From: JBJHDF01 sp050486405
GTDB taxonomy: Bacteria > Pseudomonadota > Gammaproteobacteria > Pseudomonadales > Cellvibrionaceae
Reading direction: 5' to 3'
Assembly (NCBI GenBank): GCA_050486405.1
Contig: JBJHDF010000039.1
Span: 1 to 20,498 of the forward strand
DNA: 20,498 bases
Every line of letters starts with the position of its first letter. Position 1 is the stretch's first letter. A program made the position numbers and the translations under genes. This document shows positions 1 through 7,249 of this stretch, in pieces. Below the pieces are notes generated by a model. That model had not been told where the DNA came from. It worked only from the letters and a program-made list of their open reading frames with translations, and made no database searches.

Positions 1-252
1 TCCAGCGCCATCAAAGTCAAGCAGCGGTTTGGCAAAATGCAGAGAAAATGCCGGCAACGTTCAGGAAAGCTGTAGGAACATCCAGGAAATGGCTATAGGC
101 CAACAGAAGAAAAAGCAGGGAATCCACCGAAAATCAAAAGGATAGAGAGCAAACCTAATAAACTACATTAAGTTGGGCACTTTTTGGGATTAAAGGGAAA
201 GGTTTTATAGAACTGAAAGGCCTAACAAAAACCAGAAAAGCGGTGTTAAATC
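1..252. other. Non-coding left edge, probably the region upstream of an off-window minus-strand gene
   Basis: AT-rich relative to the rest of the window, with no convincing open frame on either strand. Immediately beyond the rnpB 3' end the minus strand is T-rich (two T-runs between about 222 and 238), but I see no strong GC hairpin, so a rho-independent terminator for rnpB cannot be asserted. Three GGG-containing boxes sit at 174-178, 185-189 and 194-198 on the plus strand. On the minus strand a TTGACT hexamer at 15-20 could be the -35 of a promoter reading off the left edge. In Pseudomonas-type genomes mraZ and the division/cell-wall cluster lie on this side of rnpB, so this may be the mraZ upstream region. 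That is inference. Confidence 0.4.
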
Positions 253-634
253 GGAGCCGGCCTGTAAGCCGGGTTCTGTCGTGGACAGTCATTCATCTGG
301 GACCCGTGTCGCCACAGGCCTCAAGCGACCTACCCGAACCCGGTGCGGGCCGCACCCTTGGGTTCCTATTTGGTCTTGCTCCGGGCGGGGTTTACCATCG
401 CCGCAGACTGTTGCCAGCTGCGCGGTGCGCTCTTACCGCACCATTTCACCCTTACCGGCTCCCGCGAACGGAAGCTTAGGCGGTATGCTTTCTGTTGCAC
501 TTTCCGTAGGCTCGCGCCCCCCAGGTGTTACCTGGCGCCCTGCCCTGTGGAGCCCGGACTTTCCTCCCCGGCGCACCAATCGCCACTCAAGAGAGACGGC
601 CAGTTAACGCCGGAGCGACTGCCGAGCCGACTCC
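253..634 (-). ncRNA. rnpB: RNase P RNA, bacterial type A
   Basis: Catalytic RNA of ribonuclease P, which removes the 5' leader of pre-tRNAs together with the RnpA protein. On the minus strand the molecule contains the conserved core GAGGAAAGUCCGGGCUCC (about 549-567), the CAGGGCGCCAGGUAAC segment, GGUAAGGGUGAAA, GGUGCGGUAAGAGCGCACCG, GGAGCAAGACCAAAUAGG and the 3' block UGUCCACGACAGAACCCGGCUUA. These match E. coli M1 RNA nearly position for position. The ends were set by helix P1: 5' GGAGUCGGC (626-634) pairs with 3' GCCGGCUCC (253-261), allowing one G-U pair. This gives 382 nt, a normal type A length. A promoter with exactly placed -10 and -35 hexamers precedes it. Open frames overlapping this region are artefacts of the RNA gene. 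Confidence 0.97.
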
Positions 635-671
635 GAGAGGACAAGATAGCGGGGGCGGAAAGAAAGAGCAA
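635..671 (-). promoter_or_regulatory. rnpB sigma70 promoter
   Basis: On the minus strand a TTGCTC -35 hexamer (666-671) is separated by exactly 17 nt from a TATCTT -10 hexamer (643-648). Eight nucleotides later comes the predicted first base of RNase P RNA at 634. Spacing and start fit a strong housekeeping promoter, as expected for an abundant stable RNA. Confidence 0.75.
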
Positions 672-762
672 GGGAAAAGGACCGGATAAGGGGTGCCGGG
701 GTTGGAATGTGGAACTGGGCGGCAATTTGCTGCGCTGACCCGTGCAATTTTTTGGCAACTGC

Positions 763-781
763 GCTAATAATAACCATTGGA
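763..781 (+). promoter_or_regulatory. Possible Fur-type box upstream of the TonB-dependent receptor
   Basis: The 19 bases GCTAATAATAACCATTGGA agree with the classical Fur consensus GATAATGATAATCATTATC at 13 positions by hand count. The left half is much better than the right half. It lies 37 nt upstream of the preferred receptor start codon (819), where an iron-responsive operator could act. The region is AT-rich, so a chance match is possible, and no clean -35/-10 pair was identified beside it. Confidence 0.28.
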
Positions 782-818
782 AATGCCTGACCTTACAATC
801 GGATTTGAGGAAAGGACC

Positions 819-3221
819 ATGAATAAGACCCGACTGACCCTGCTGTCATCGATCATCGGCGCCACCTGCCTGAGTGCCGCACCAAATGCTCTGGCGCAAG
901 AATACTCGCCAGTGCTTCAGGAAATCCTCATCACCTCGCAAAAGCGCGAACAGACCCTGAACGAAGTCCCCGTCTCCGTCAGTGTGCTGGGCGGCGAAAA
1001 GCTGGACGACTCGGCAGTGCCCGGCATCGAGCGTATGGCCGATCTGGTACCCGGTCTGACCATGAGTCAGACGGGGATCGGCACCACCGTGGCCATCCGC
1101 GGCATCAGTTCCGGGGTCAACCAGGGGTTCGAACAGTCCGCCGCGCTGTTTGTGGACGGTGTTCACTTTGGCCGGGCGCAGCTGACCCGGGCGCCTTTTT
1201 TGGATATAGAGCGGGTGGAAGTGCTGCGCGGCCCCCAGGGCATTCTGCTGGGCAAGAACAGCACCGCCGGCGCCATCAGTATCATTACCGCCCAGCCCAC
1301 GGAAACCTTTAGCGGCAAGGCTTCACTGCTCTATGAGCCCAATCACGGCGAACAGGATCTGCGCCTGGTGGTCTCCGGCCCCCTCTACGACAACCTCTAC
1401 GGCCGACTGGCCATTCTGGATCGCAGCATGGACGGCTGGTTCGAAAATACCACCCTGGATCGGGACGAAACCCAGGAGCGGGCACAGGTTTTTCGCGGCA
1501 CCTTGAACTGGCAGCCCACCGACACCTGGGACATCACCCTGAAGCTGGAGGATGGCAGCTTTGACAACAAGGGGCGCAATATCGACGTGGTCTGGCCCAC
1601 CACCCTGCCCGTGGCCGGCGCCGTGGACTACGCCAATGTCCTGGCCCTGCTCACCGGCGGCGAGTACCAGTTGGAAACCCGGCAAAATTTCCGCCGCCAG
1701 TCCAACGGCGACTACAGCAACAACGACACCCGCCACGGCGTCCTCACCGTGGGCACGGTTCTGGGCGAGTTCGATGTCACCTCAGTGACCGGTTACAACT
1801 CCTACAGCTACGACGAACTCTGCGACTGCGACTTTATCGGTCTGCCCCTGCTGTACATTCACTCCGAAGAATCCTACCGCCAGTGGAGCCAGGAGTTCCG
1901 CCTTGCCTCACCCGAGCAAGAGCGCATCAGTTACATCGCCGGTGTCTTCGGACAGACCCACACGCTGGAATTCAATGACGCCACTGGCGTGCCCGAGGAC
2001 AGTCTGCTGCCGACCATTCTGGCCGCCAACGGCGTCCAGGGTACGGAGTTGCTGGCGGGCACGTCCAGCGATCGGGACTTCCGTCAGGACGGAGATCTGG
2101 CGGCCCTGTTCGGCGAACTCACCTGGAACATTACGGACGTCACCCGCCTGATTGTCGGCGCCCGCTACACCTGGGAGCAGAAAACCGCGTCGCGCCGTCA
2201 GTACCATGTGGACACCGACGGCAGCGAGGTGCCATTGGGCACGCCAGGCGACACACTGAATGTCATCTACGGCCTGTTCAACATCGAGCCCTACGACACC
2301 ATCGAACGCAAGCGTACCGAGTCCAACCTGACGCCGCTACTCACCCTGCAGCACGATCTCAACGCGACCGATATGCTCTACGCCCGTTTCACCACCGGGG
2401 TCAAATCCGGCGGCTTCGACGTGCGCTCCAACGCTCACCCGGACCCGGCGGTGAACAACGCCTTCAATTTTGGCAACGATCAGCCGCGCCCCATTGTCGG
2501 TGTCTTCGAATTCGAAGACGAGCGGGCCACCAACTACGAACTCGGTGGCAAGTTTGAGCTCGCCCGGGGCGCCGCTGAATTGCAGGTGGCGCTGTTCCGC
2601 TCGGAGTTTACCGACCTGCAGACCAGCCAGTTCGACGGCGCCTTCAGTTTCAACGTCACCAACGCCGCCAAGGCGCATATTCACGGCCTGGAACTGGACG
2701 GCCGCTGGGCCCTGGCGGACAACGTCACACTGAGCGGCGGCTTTACCTGGCTGGATTTCGAATACCGGGATTTCCCCAACGCCCAGTGCTACTTTGGTCA
2801 ACAGGAGGGCGTGACCTCTGCCGAGGCCAACCTGTGTGACGCCAGCGGCCAGACGCGGGAATTCACGCCCCGCTGGCAGGGCAATCTGAGCAGCGACTAC
2901 CGGCTACCGCTTACCCGGGGACTGAGCCTGAACAGCACCGTGGACATCATCTTCAGCGACAGCTACCTGACAGCGCCCACGCTGGACCCGCGCACCAAAC
3001 AGAGCGCCTATACCAAGCTCAATGCGCGAATCGCGCTGAGCGGGCCGGACAGAAGCTGGGAACTGGCGCTGATCGGCAACAACCTCACCGATGAAGCCAT
3101 CGTCAGCTATTCCAACGGCCTGCCGCTGTCCACCGTGCTGACCGGCGGCACGGGCACGGCCTACTACGCCTTCTACGAACGGCCGAGAAGCATTGCGCTG
3201 CAGGGGAGTGTCAGGTTTTAA
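819..3221 (+). CDS. TonB-dependent outer-membrane receptor
   Basis: Predicted 800-residue outer-membrane gated channel that imports a scarce substrate using energy passed on by TonB-ExbB-ExbD. Residues 1-26 form a signal peptide ending ALA before QE. Residues about 34-56 (EILITSQKREQTLNEVPVSV) form the usual N-terminal TonB-box/plug start of the OMR family. The plug carries the conserved RVEVLRGPQGILLGKNSTAG block near residues 138-157, followed by a long barrel ending in a terminal Phe (SVRF), the usual outer-membrane assembly signal. The start at 819 is preferred over an in-frame ATG at 777 because GAGGAAAGG lies just upstream and the signal peptide begins there. The substrate cannot be read from sequence; relatives handle siderophores, glycans, vitamins or other small organics. 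No dedicated catabolic or siderophore gene flanks it. It separates rnpB from rsmI and may be a lineage-specific insertion. Confidence 0.93.
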   Translation: MNKTRLTLLSSIIGATCLSAAPNALAQEYSPVLQEILITSQKREQTLNEVPVSVSVLGGEKLDDSAVPGIERMADLVPGLTMSQTGIGTTVAIRGISSGVNQGFEQSAALFVDGVHFGRAQLTRAPFLDIERVEVLRGPQGILLGKNSTAGAISIITAQPTETFSGKASLLYEPNHGEQDLRLVVSGPLYDNLYGRLAILDRSMDGWFENTTLDRDETQERAQVFRGTLNWQPTDTWDITLKLEDGSFDNKGRNIDVVWPTTLPVAGAVDYANVLALLTGGEYQLETRQNFRRQSNGDYSNNDTRHGVLTVGTVLGEFDVTSVTGYNSYSYDELCDCDFIGLPLLYIHSEESYRQWSQEFRLASPEQERISYIAGVFGQTHTLEFNDATGVPEDSLLPTILAANGVQGTELLAGTSSDRDFRQDGDLAALFGELTWNITDVTRLIVGARYTWEQKTASRRQYHVDTDGSEVPLGTPGDTLNVIYGLFNIEPYDTIERKRTESNLTPLLTLQHDLNATDMLYARFTTGVKSGGFDVRSNAHPDPAVNNAFNFGNDQPRPIVGVFEFEDERATNYELGGKFELARGAAELQVALFRSEFTDLQTSQFDGAFSFNVTNAAKAHIHGLELDGRWALADNVTLSGGFTWLDFEYRDFPNAQCYFGQQEGVTSAEANLCDASGQTREFTPRWQGNLSSDYRLPLTRGLSLNSTVDIIFSDSYLTAPTLDPRTKQSAYTKLNARIALSGPDRSWELALIGNNLTDEAIVSYSNGLPLSTVLTGGTGTAYYAFYERPRSIALQGSVRF

Positions 3222-3430
3222 AGGTCAATACAAGGGCAACTCGGGATCATCGTCCAGAAAAATACCGGCGACAGGCTCTTCTTCCCATGTGAAGAGGGTA
3301 GCTGATGAAAACAGAAGGTATGAACACTACCGCATTAGAGTTAAGCAATATGCCGCCCCCTAATATTGTTTTTATATAAACATGCTGTCTTATTAGATCA
3401 AGCAGCAATATTATGACTGTTGACAGGCAG
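3222..3430. other. Non-coding gap between the receptor and vapC, with inverted repeats
   Basis: No credible gene. A 6-bp inverted repeat CTCTTC/GAAGAG lies at 3276-3281 and 3291-3296, and a larger AT-rich nested inverted repeat lies at 3361-3413. The stretch from 3300 to 3415 is clearly more AT-rich than the coding DNA either side, which fits a junction of acquired DNA or a terminator region between convergent genes. Confidence 0.55.
3361..3413. repeat. Nested inverted repeat downstream of vapC, possible terminator
   Basis: The outer arms TAATATTG (3361-3368) and CAATATTA (3406-3413) are perfect reverse complements. Inside them TGCTGTCTT (3383-3391) pairs with AAGCAGCA (3400-3407) with one bulged T and the 8-nt loop ATTAGATC. 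The two structures share only two bases. Read on the minus strand, just after the vapC stop, the inner hairpin is followed by a weak T-rich tract. It could therefore end the vapBC transcript, or be the scar of an inserted element. Confidence 0.4.
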
Positions 3431-3820
3431 CTACCACAGTACCAGTTTTGGTTCTGCTTGGGCCAGCAGGGCGAAGTTCCGGTCATCCTGTAGCAGGGGT
3501 ACACTGTGCTCCACGGCCAGCTGGGCAATCAGGCAATCGTGGGGACTGCGCGGTGTGATGCCGCTCCAACGGCAGCGAGCATACAGGCAGCCGGCATCGG
3601 CGTATGTTTTACCGGTCGGCAAAAGCACGGGAAGACCGCCGAAATACCTGCGCAACTCGGCAAGCTCTGCCGGGCCTCGCGCTCCCTGTAACAATTCCTG
3701 CACGACGACGGGCGCGAACACAATGTCATCCTTGTCGATCAACTCGTCGAGGAGCAGCGTTTTGGGCCGTCCGCCCCTGCGCAGCCAGTCGATCCAGACG
3801 GAAGTGTCAACCAGAATCAC
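3431..3820 (-). CDS. vapC: VapC-type PIN-domain toxin RNase
   Basis: Predicted 129-residue toxin of a type II toxin-antitoxin pair: a Mg2+-dependent PIN endoribonuclease kept silent by VapB. The four acidic active-site positions of the family are visible: Asp in the N-terminal ILVDTSVW strand, Glu in VVQELLQG, Asp in SPHDCLIAQLA and Asp in LLQDDRNFALL. The GTG at 3820 is chosen because it places the VDTSVW strand right at the N-terminus, as is usual, and overlaps the vapB stop by 14 nt, a common coupled arrangement. An upstream in-frame GTG at 3844 would add eight residues. The pair is intact and likely functional. Target RNA is unknown; VapC enzymes often cut initiator tRNA, other tRNAs or 23S rRNA. 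Confidence 0.9.
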   Translation of the reverse strand: MILVDTSVWIDWLRRGGRPKTLLLDELIDKDDIVFAPVVVQELLQGARGPAELAELRRYFGGLPVLLPTGKTYADAGCLYARCRWSGITPRSPHDCLIAQLAVEHSVPLLQDDRNFALLAQAEPKLVLW

Positions 3821-4022
3821 GGGGCATACCGGCTCGAACCGCACGCGCGTCGTAATCGGGGTCGATCAGATCACGCCCCACCAGATCACGCAAGGCGCGC
3901 TGATGATGGCGGGCGACGTATTCACGCAAGGCGCGATCCACCATTTCGCGCCGGGTTTTGACCTTGGCGAGTGCCATGGCCTCGGCAATCAGTTGGTCAT
4001 CAAGCACAATATTGGTACGCAT
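3807..4022 (-). CDS. vapB: VapB-type antitoxin
   Basis: Predicted 71-residue antitoxin. The N-terminus MRTNIVLDDQLIAEAMALAK followed by TRREMVDRALREYVARH is typical of the short ribbon-helix-helix VapB family (VapB_antitoxin): a DNA-binding strand-helix-helix unit, then a flexible tail (about 45-71) that would wrap the toxin. The ATG at 4022 is chosen because AGGAGG (4031-4036) lies 8 nt upstream. The in-frame GTG at 4031 abuts that site and is unlikely. Its 3' end overlaps vapC, so the two are translated together. VapB-VapC complexes usually repress their own promoter, and a suitable inverted repeat overlaps the ribosome-binding site. Confidence 0.88.
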   Translation of the reverse strand: MRTNIVLDDQLIAEAMALAKVKTRREMVDRALREYVARHHQRALRDLVGRDLIDPDYDARAVRAGMPRDSG

Positions 4023-4025
4023 GGC

Positions 4026-4045
4026 ATACACCTCCTGATGTGTAT
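4026..4045. promoter_or_regulatory. Inverted-repeat operator candidate for vapBC autoregulation
   Basis: ATACAC (4026-4031) and GTGTAT (4040-4045) form a perfect 6-bp inverted repeat around an 8-bp spacer. It overlaps the AGGAGG ribosome-binding site of vapB and sits directly before its start codon. Ribbon-helix-helix antitoxins bind such small palindromes, so this is a plausible VapBC operator. The assignment is by position and symmetry only. Confidence 0.5.
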
Positions 4046-4103
4046 TCTGGTTGGGGGCGCCGCTTGTCGCAAGACGAGGGAAAAGGGAAAAGAGTGTGGC
4101 CTG

Positions 4104-4973
4104 TTATTGTTTGGGCAAGGTTATAGCCCACTGGTAGAGGGCATTTTTCTTGGCGCCGGTGATTTTTGCCGCCAGGGCGACCGCCTGTTTTACCGGCAGT
4201 TCCTCCAGCAACAGGCCCGCCACGCGGCGGGCTTCGTCGTCCAGTTCCGACGACTGTCGCGCCGGGGCGCCGGCCACCAGCAGGACTATCTCGCCGCGCT
4301 GCTGGTCGGCGTCTTCGGCTACCCAGGCCGCCAGGGCGGCGGCGTAGTCGCCGCGAATGGTCTCGAAGGTCTTGGTCAATTCCCGCGCCAATACCACTTC
4401 CCGCTCCGCACCCAACACCTCGGCAATGTCCCGCAGCGATGCCAAAACCCGATGGGGTGCCTCGTAGAAAATGAGCGTGCGCGGCTCGGCGGCAAGGGCC
4501 TGAAGGGCGGTGCGGCGGGCGGCGGCCTTGGCGGGCAGAAAGCCCTCGAAGACAAAGCGGTCCGACGGCAGGCCGGCGGCACTCAGGGCAGCGATCAGGG
4601 CGCAGGGGCCGGGTATGGGCACCACCGCAATGCCCTGCTGGCGGGCGGCCCGTACCAGGCGGTAGCCGGGGTCGGACACCAGGGGTGTGCCGGCATCGGA
4701 AATAAGTGCCACGCTCTCTCCCGCCGCCAGACGCCGCAGCAACTCTTCGCCCCGGCGGTTGTCACTGTGATCGTGGTACGCCACCAGTGGCCGGTCTATG
4801 GCAAAATGGGCCATCAAGCGGGCGCTGTGCCGGGTGTCCTCGGCGGCGATCAGATCCACCGCCTGGAGAACCTCCAGCGCCCGGGGTACCATATCGCCCA
4901 GATTGCCGATGGGTGTGGCCACCACATAGAGTGTACCGGCGCCGCTTGTCGTGCGCGGACCTTTGGAGATCAT
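4104..4973 (-). CDS. rsmI: 16S rRNA 2'-O-ribose C1402 methyltransferase RsmI
   Basis: 289-residue SAM-dependent methyltransferase that 2'-O-methylates C1402 of 16S rRNA in the decoding centre, working with RsmH on the same nucleotide. Tetrapyrrole-methylase-fold signatures are clear: LYVVATPIGNLGD near residues 15-27, AAEDTRHS, LISDAGTPLVSDPGYRLV, PIPGPCALIAALSAAGLP with SDRFVFEGFLP, and FYEAPHR. The C-terminus contains the usual small helical domain. The ATG at 4973 is preferred to the more upstream in-frame codon at 5033, which would run through the intergenic DNA and into divergent lpoA; relatives begin just before the first beta strand. It is transcribed away from lpoA, the conserved divergent arrangement in gammaproteobacteria. 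A long open frame antisense to it is a shadow. Confidence 0.95.
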   Translation of the reverse strand: MISKGPRTTSGAGTLYVVATPIGNLGDMVPRALEVLQAVDLIAAEDTRHSARLMAHFAIDRPLVAYHDHSDNRRGEELLRRLAAGESVALISDAGTPLVSDPGYRLVRAARQQGIAVVPIPGPCALIAALSAAGLPSDRFVFEGFLPAKAAARRTALQALAAEPRTLIFYEAPHRVLASLRDIAEVLGAEREVVLARELTKTFETIRGDYAAALAAWVAEDADQQRGEIVLLVAGAPARQSSELDDEARRVAGLLLEELPVKQAVALAAKITGAKKNALYQWAITLPKQ

Positions 4974-5027
4974 GATTTGCACTTCCGACCAAAAAACGGA
5001 GTGTACACACAAACGAGAGACATCACA

Positions 5028-6872
5028 GTGCAAAAAAGGATCGTCAGTCTGGTTGCAGGCTGCCTGTTGTTTACCCTGTTCAGCGGCTGCGGCACCACCC
5101 CCAGCCGCCCCACCGACGACTCGGCTCAGGTGGAAGCCCGGGTGGAGCGCTTGCTGGAGAGCGCCCGCGAGAGCGAGTCACCCCAGCGCGAACAACAGGT
5201 GCTGGAGGCCGCACGGCTACTGCTGATCCTGAAGCAGGCAGATCAGGCTCGCCAACTGCTGGTCACCATGGACAGCCGCCGCCTTGCGGACCCGGAGTTC
5301 ATCCGCCATACACTGCTGCTGAGTGAACTGGCGATCGCCGATGGCGGCTATTTCCTCGCCCAGAGGGTGCTCACCAACCCGCGTTTGGAAAATATCTGGC
5401 ACAACCTGGATCCCGCCGATGAGATCACCTTGCGCCAACGCCGGGCGCGAATATTTTCACTGCTGGGGGATACCACCGCCAGCGTCCGCGAGCGGATGCA
5501 ACTGACTGCCTTGTTGCAGGACCCAGAGGAAGAGCAACGCAACCAGGATCTGCTGTGGCAGAGTCTGCTCACCCTGCCGCTGGCACAGCTGCAGGAGCTG
5601 GCGGTACGCGAGGAAGACCGCCAGTTGCGCGGCTGGTACGCTCTGGCGGCGGTAAGCCGCATCCATCAGGGCAACCTGGAACGGCAATTGACCCAGGTGG
5701 ATGCGTGGCTGGAGAACTGGCCGGACCACCCGGCCAGCCGGCAGCTCCCCGGCGACCTGCAAGTGCTGCGGGAACTGATCGAGAACCAGCCTCGACACGT
5801 CGCGCTGTTGCTGCCCCAGCGCGGCCATCTGGCGGCCGCCGCCGAGGCGGTGCGGGACGGCTTCTTCGCCGCCTACTACCAGGCCATTGCCGAAGAAAGC
5901 CGGATTCCCCAGATCCGTCAATACGACAGCGACGGCGCAGACATCATTGCCCTGTATCAGCAGGCGGTCAGCGAAGGCGCCGAGATTGTCATCGGCCCCC
6001 TGGACCGGGAGCAGGTCAACGAACTGAGCATGATGCTGTCGCTGCCGGTACCGGTGCTGACCCTGAACTACGCCGACGCCTCGCCGGTGGAACAGGATGG
6101 GTACCTGTACCAGTTCGGCCTCGCCGCCGAGGACGAGGCCCGGCAGGTGGCGCGCCAGGCGCATCTGGACGGGCATTCCCACGCCATGATACTGATCCCG
6201 GACCAGGGCTGGAGCGAGCGCAGCGCCCAGGCATTCACCCACCTCTGGCAGGATTTGGGCGGAACCACGGTGAACTACAGCCGCTTCGGCGGCGGCGACT
6301 ATTCGACGGTTATCGGCAACGCCCTGCTGATTGAAAGGAGCCGCGCCCGCCACCAACAACTCACCCGCCTGTTGGGCACCACCCTGGAGTTTGAACCCCG
6401 GCGGCGCCAGGATGTGGATATGATCTTCCTGCTCGCCAGTCCGTCCGAGGCCCGGCAGGTCAAGCCCACTCTGGCCTTCCACTACGCCGCTGACCTACCG
6501 GTGTACTCCACCAGCCATATCTATTCGGGCGTGCCGGACAGCGTCGCCGATCGGGATCTGAACGGCATCCGCTTCACCACTATGCCCTGGTTGTTCGACA
6601 GTCAAAGCGCCGAAAAGCAGGCCGTGGACCGCCACTCCCGCAGCGGCACCATCTACAGTCGGCTGCACGCCCTGGGCGTGGACAGCTATCGGCTCTATCC
6701 GCGCCTGCAACAACTGGCCCAAACCGAGCACGCCCGCCTTTACGGTGCCACCGGCACCCTGCGCCTGCTGCCCGACGGCCGTATCGAACGGGAGCAGATC
6801 TGGGCTGAGTTTCGCGGCGGTACAGCGCGCCCGGTGCCCACGGCTGGCGCCACCGCCAGTACCCGCCCCTAA
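5028..6872 (+). CDS. lpoA: Outer-membrane lipoprotein activator of penicillin-binding protein 1A (LpoA/LppC family)
   Basis: 614-residue outer-membrane lipoprotein that reaches through the periplasm to stimulate the peptidoglycan synthase PBP1A. Starting at the GTG at 5028, a signal sequence ends in the lipobox FSGC with Cys21 as the lipidation site. Residues about 30-250 form a helical TPR-like N-terminal domain rich in Leu/Arg/Gln. From about 256 (RHVALLLPQRGHL) a periplasmic-binding-protein-like C-terminal domain begins, with GAEIVIGPLDREQVNEL, VPVLTLNYAD and the FLLASPSEARQVKP segment, all typical of LppC. E. coli LpoA is about 678 residues, so this is slightly shorter. The frame stays open far upstream through rsmI and vapBC, but the lipoprotein signal fixes the start. 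It overlaps yraN by 1 nt (TAATG). Confidence 0.93.
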   Translation: MQKRIVSLVAGCLLFTLFSGCGTTPSRPTDDSAQVEARVERLLESARESESPQREQQVLEAARLLLILKQADQARQLLVTMDSRRLADPEFIRHTLLLSELAIADGGYFLAQRVLTNPRLENIWHNLDPADEITLRQRRARIFSLLGDTTASVRERMQLTALLQDPEEEQRNQDLLWQSLLTLPLAQLQELAVREEDRQLRGWYALAAVSRIHQGNLERQLTQVDAWLENWPDHPASRQLPGDLQVLRELIENQPRHVALLLPQRGHLAAAAEAVRDGFFAAYYQAIAEESRIPQIRQYDSDGADIIALYQQAVSEGAEIVIGPLDREQVNELSMMLSLPVPVLTLNYADASPVEQDGYLYQFGLAAEDEARQVARQAHLDGHSHAMILIPDQGWSERSAQAFTHLWQDLGGTTVNYSRFGGGDYSTVIGNALLIERSRARHQQLTRLLGTTLEFEPRRRQDVDMIFLLASPSEARQVKPTLAFHYAADLPVYSTSHIYSGVPDSVADRDLNGIRFTTMPWLFDSQSAEKQAVDRHSRSGTIYSRLHALGVDSYRLYPRLQQLAQTEHARLYGATGTLRLLPDGRIEREQIWAEFRGGTARPVPTAGATASTRP

Positions 6873-7228
6873 TGGCTGGCAGCACCCGGGGAGCTGACGC
6901 TGAGCACAGGGCCGAGCAGTTTCTACGCCGCCAGGGCCTGCGCCTGGTCCAGCGCAATTTTCGCTGCAAAGCGGGTGAGATCGATCTGATCATGGCGCAC
7001 GGCGACACTCTGGTGTTTGTGGAAGTGCGGCTGCGCAACAACCGGCACTTCGCCAGTGCGCTGGAATCCATCACTACCGCCAAACAGCAGCGTATAATCC
7101 GCGCCGCCCGATATTACTTGTTACAGCAACAATTGACGGATAAAGTGCCTTGCAGATTTGACGTGGTGGCGCTGACCGACGTCGATATCGACGCGGAATG
7201 GATTCGGGATGCATTTCAAACCCAATGA
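6872..7228 (+). CDS. yraN: YraN family protein (UPF0102), endonuclease-fold
   Basis: 118-residue small protein of the widespread UPF0102 family, whose fold resembles restriction-endonuclease/Holliday-junction-resolvase proteins. Its cellular role is not settled. Visible hallmarks are the N-terminal GADAEHRAEQFLRRQG helix, NFRCKAGEIDLIM with the acidic GEID motif, DTLVFVEVR (usually FVEVK or FVEVR, the second catalytic-like strand), and the C-terminal CRFDVVAL strand. The ATG shares its A with the lpoA stop codon, so the two are translationally coupled. Length is normal for the family. In many gammaproteobacteria it occupies exactly this place between lpoA and diaA. Confidence 0.93.
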   Translation: MAGSTRGADAEHRAEQFLRRQGLRLVQRNFRCKAGEIDLIMAHGDTLVFVEVRLRNNRHFASALESITTAKQQRIIRAARYYLLQQQLTDKVPCRFDVVALTDVDIDAEWIRDAFQTQ

Positions 7229-7249
7229 GTCATCAGTAGAGAAGCCTTT

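Noticed and set aside
243..758. Several open frames across the first 760 bases
   Set aside because: They overlap RNase P RNA and its upstream region, whose conserved structure explains the sequence.
4056..4951. Identical 14-mer GGCGCCGCTTGTCG at 4056-4069 and 4938-4951, considered as insertion-site repeats around rsmI
   Set aside because: rsmI is a core gene in its normal place, one copy lies inside its coding sequence, and one such 14-base match is expected by chance in a window of this size.
3420..5027. Long open frame upstream of and in frame with lpoA, running antisense through vapC, vapB and rsmI
   Set aside because: It carries no domain, opposes three clear genes, and the lpoA lipoprotein signal begins at 5028. 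It is a GC-rich shadow.
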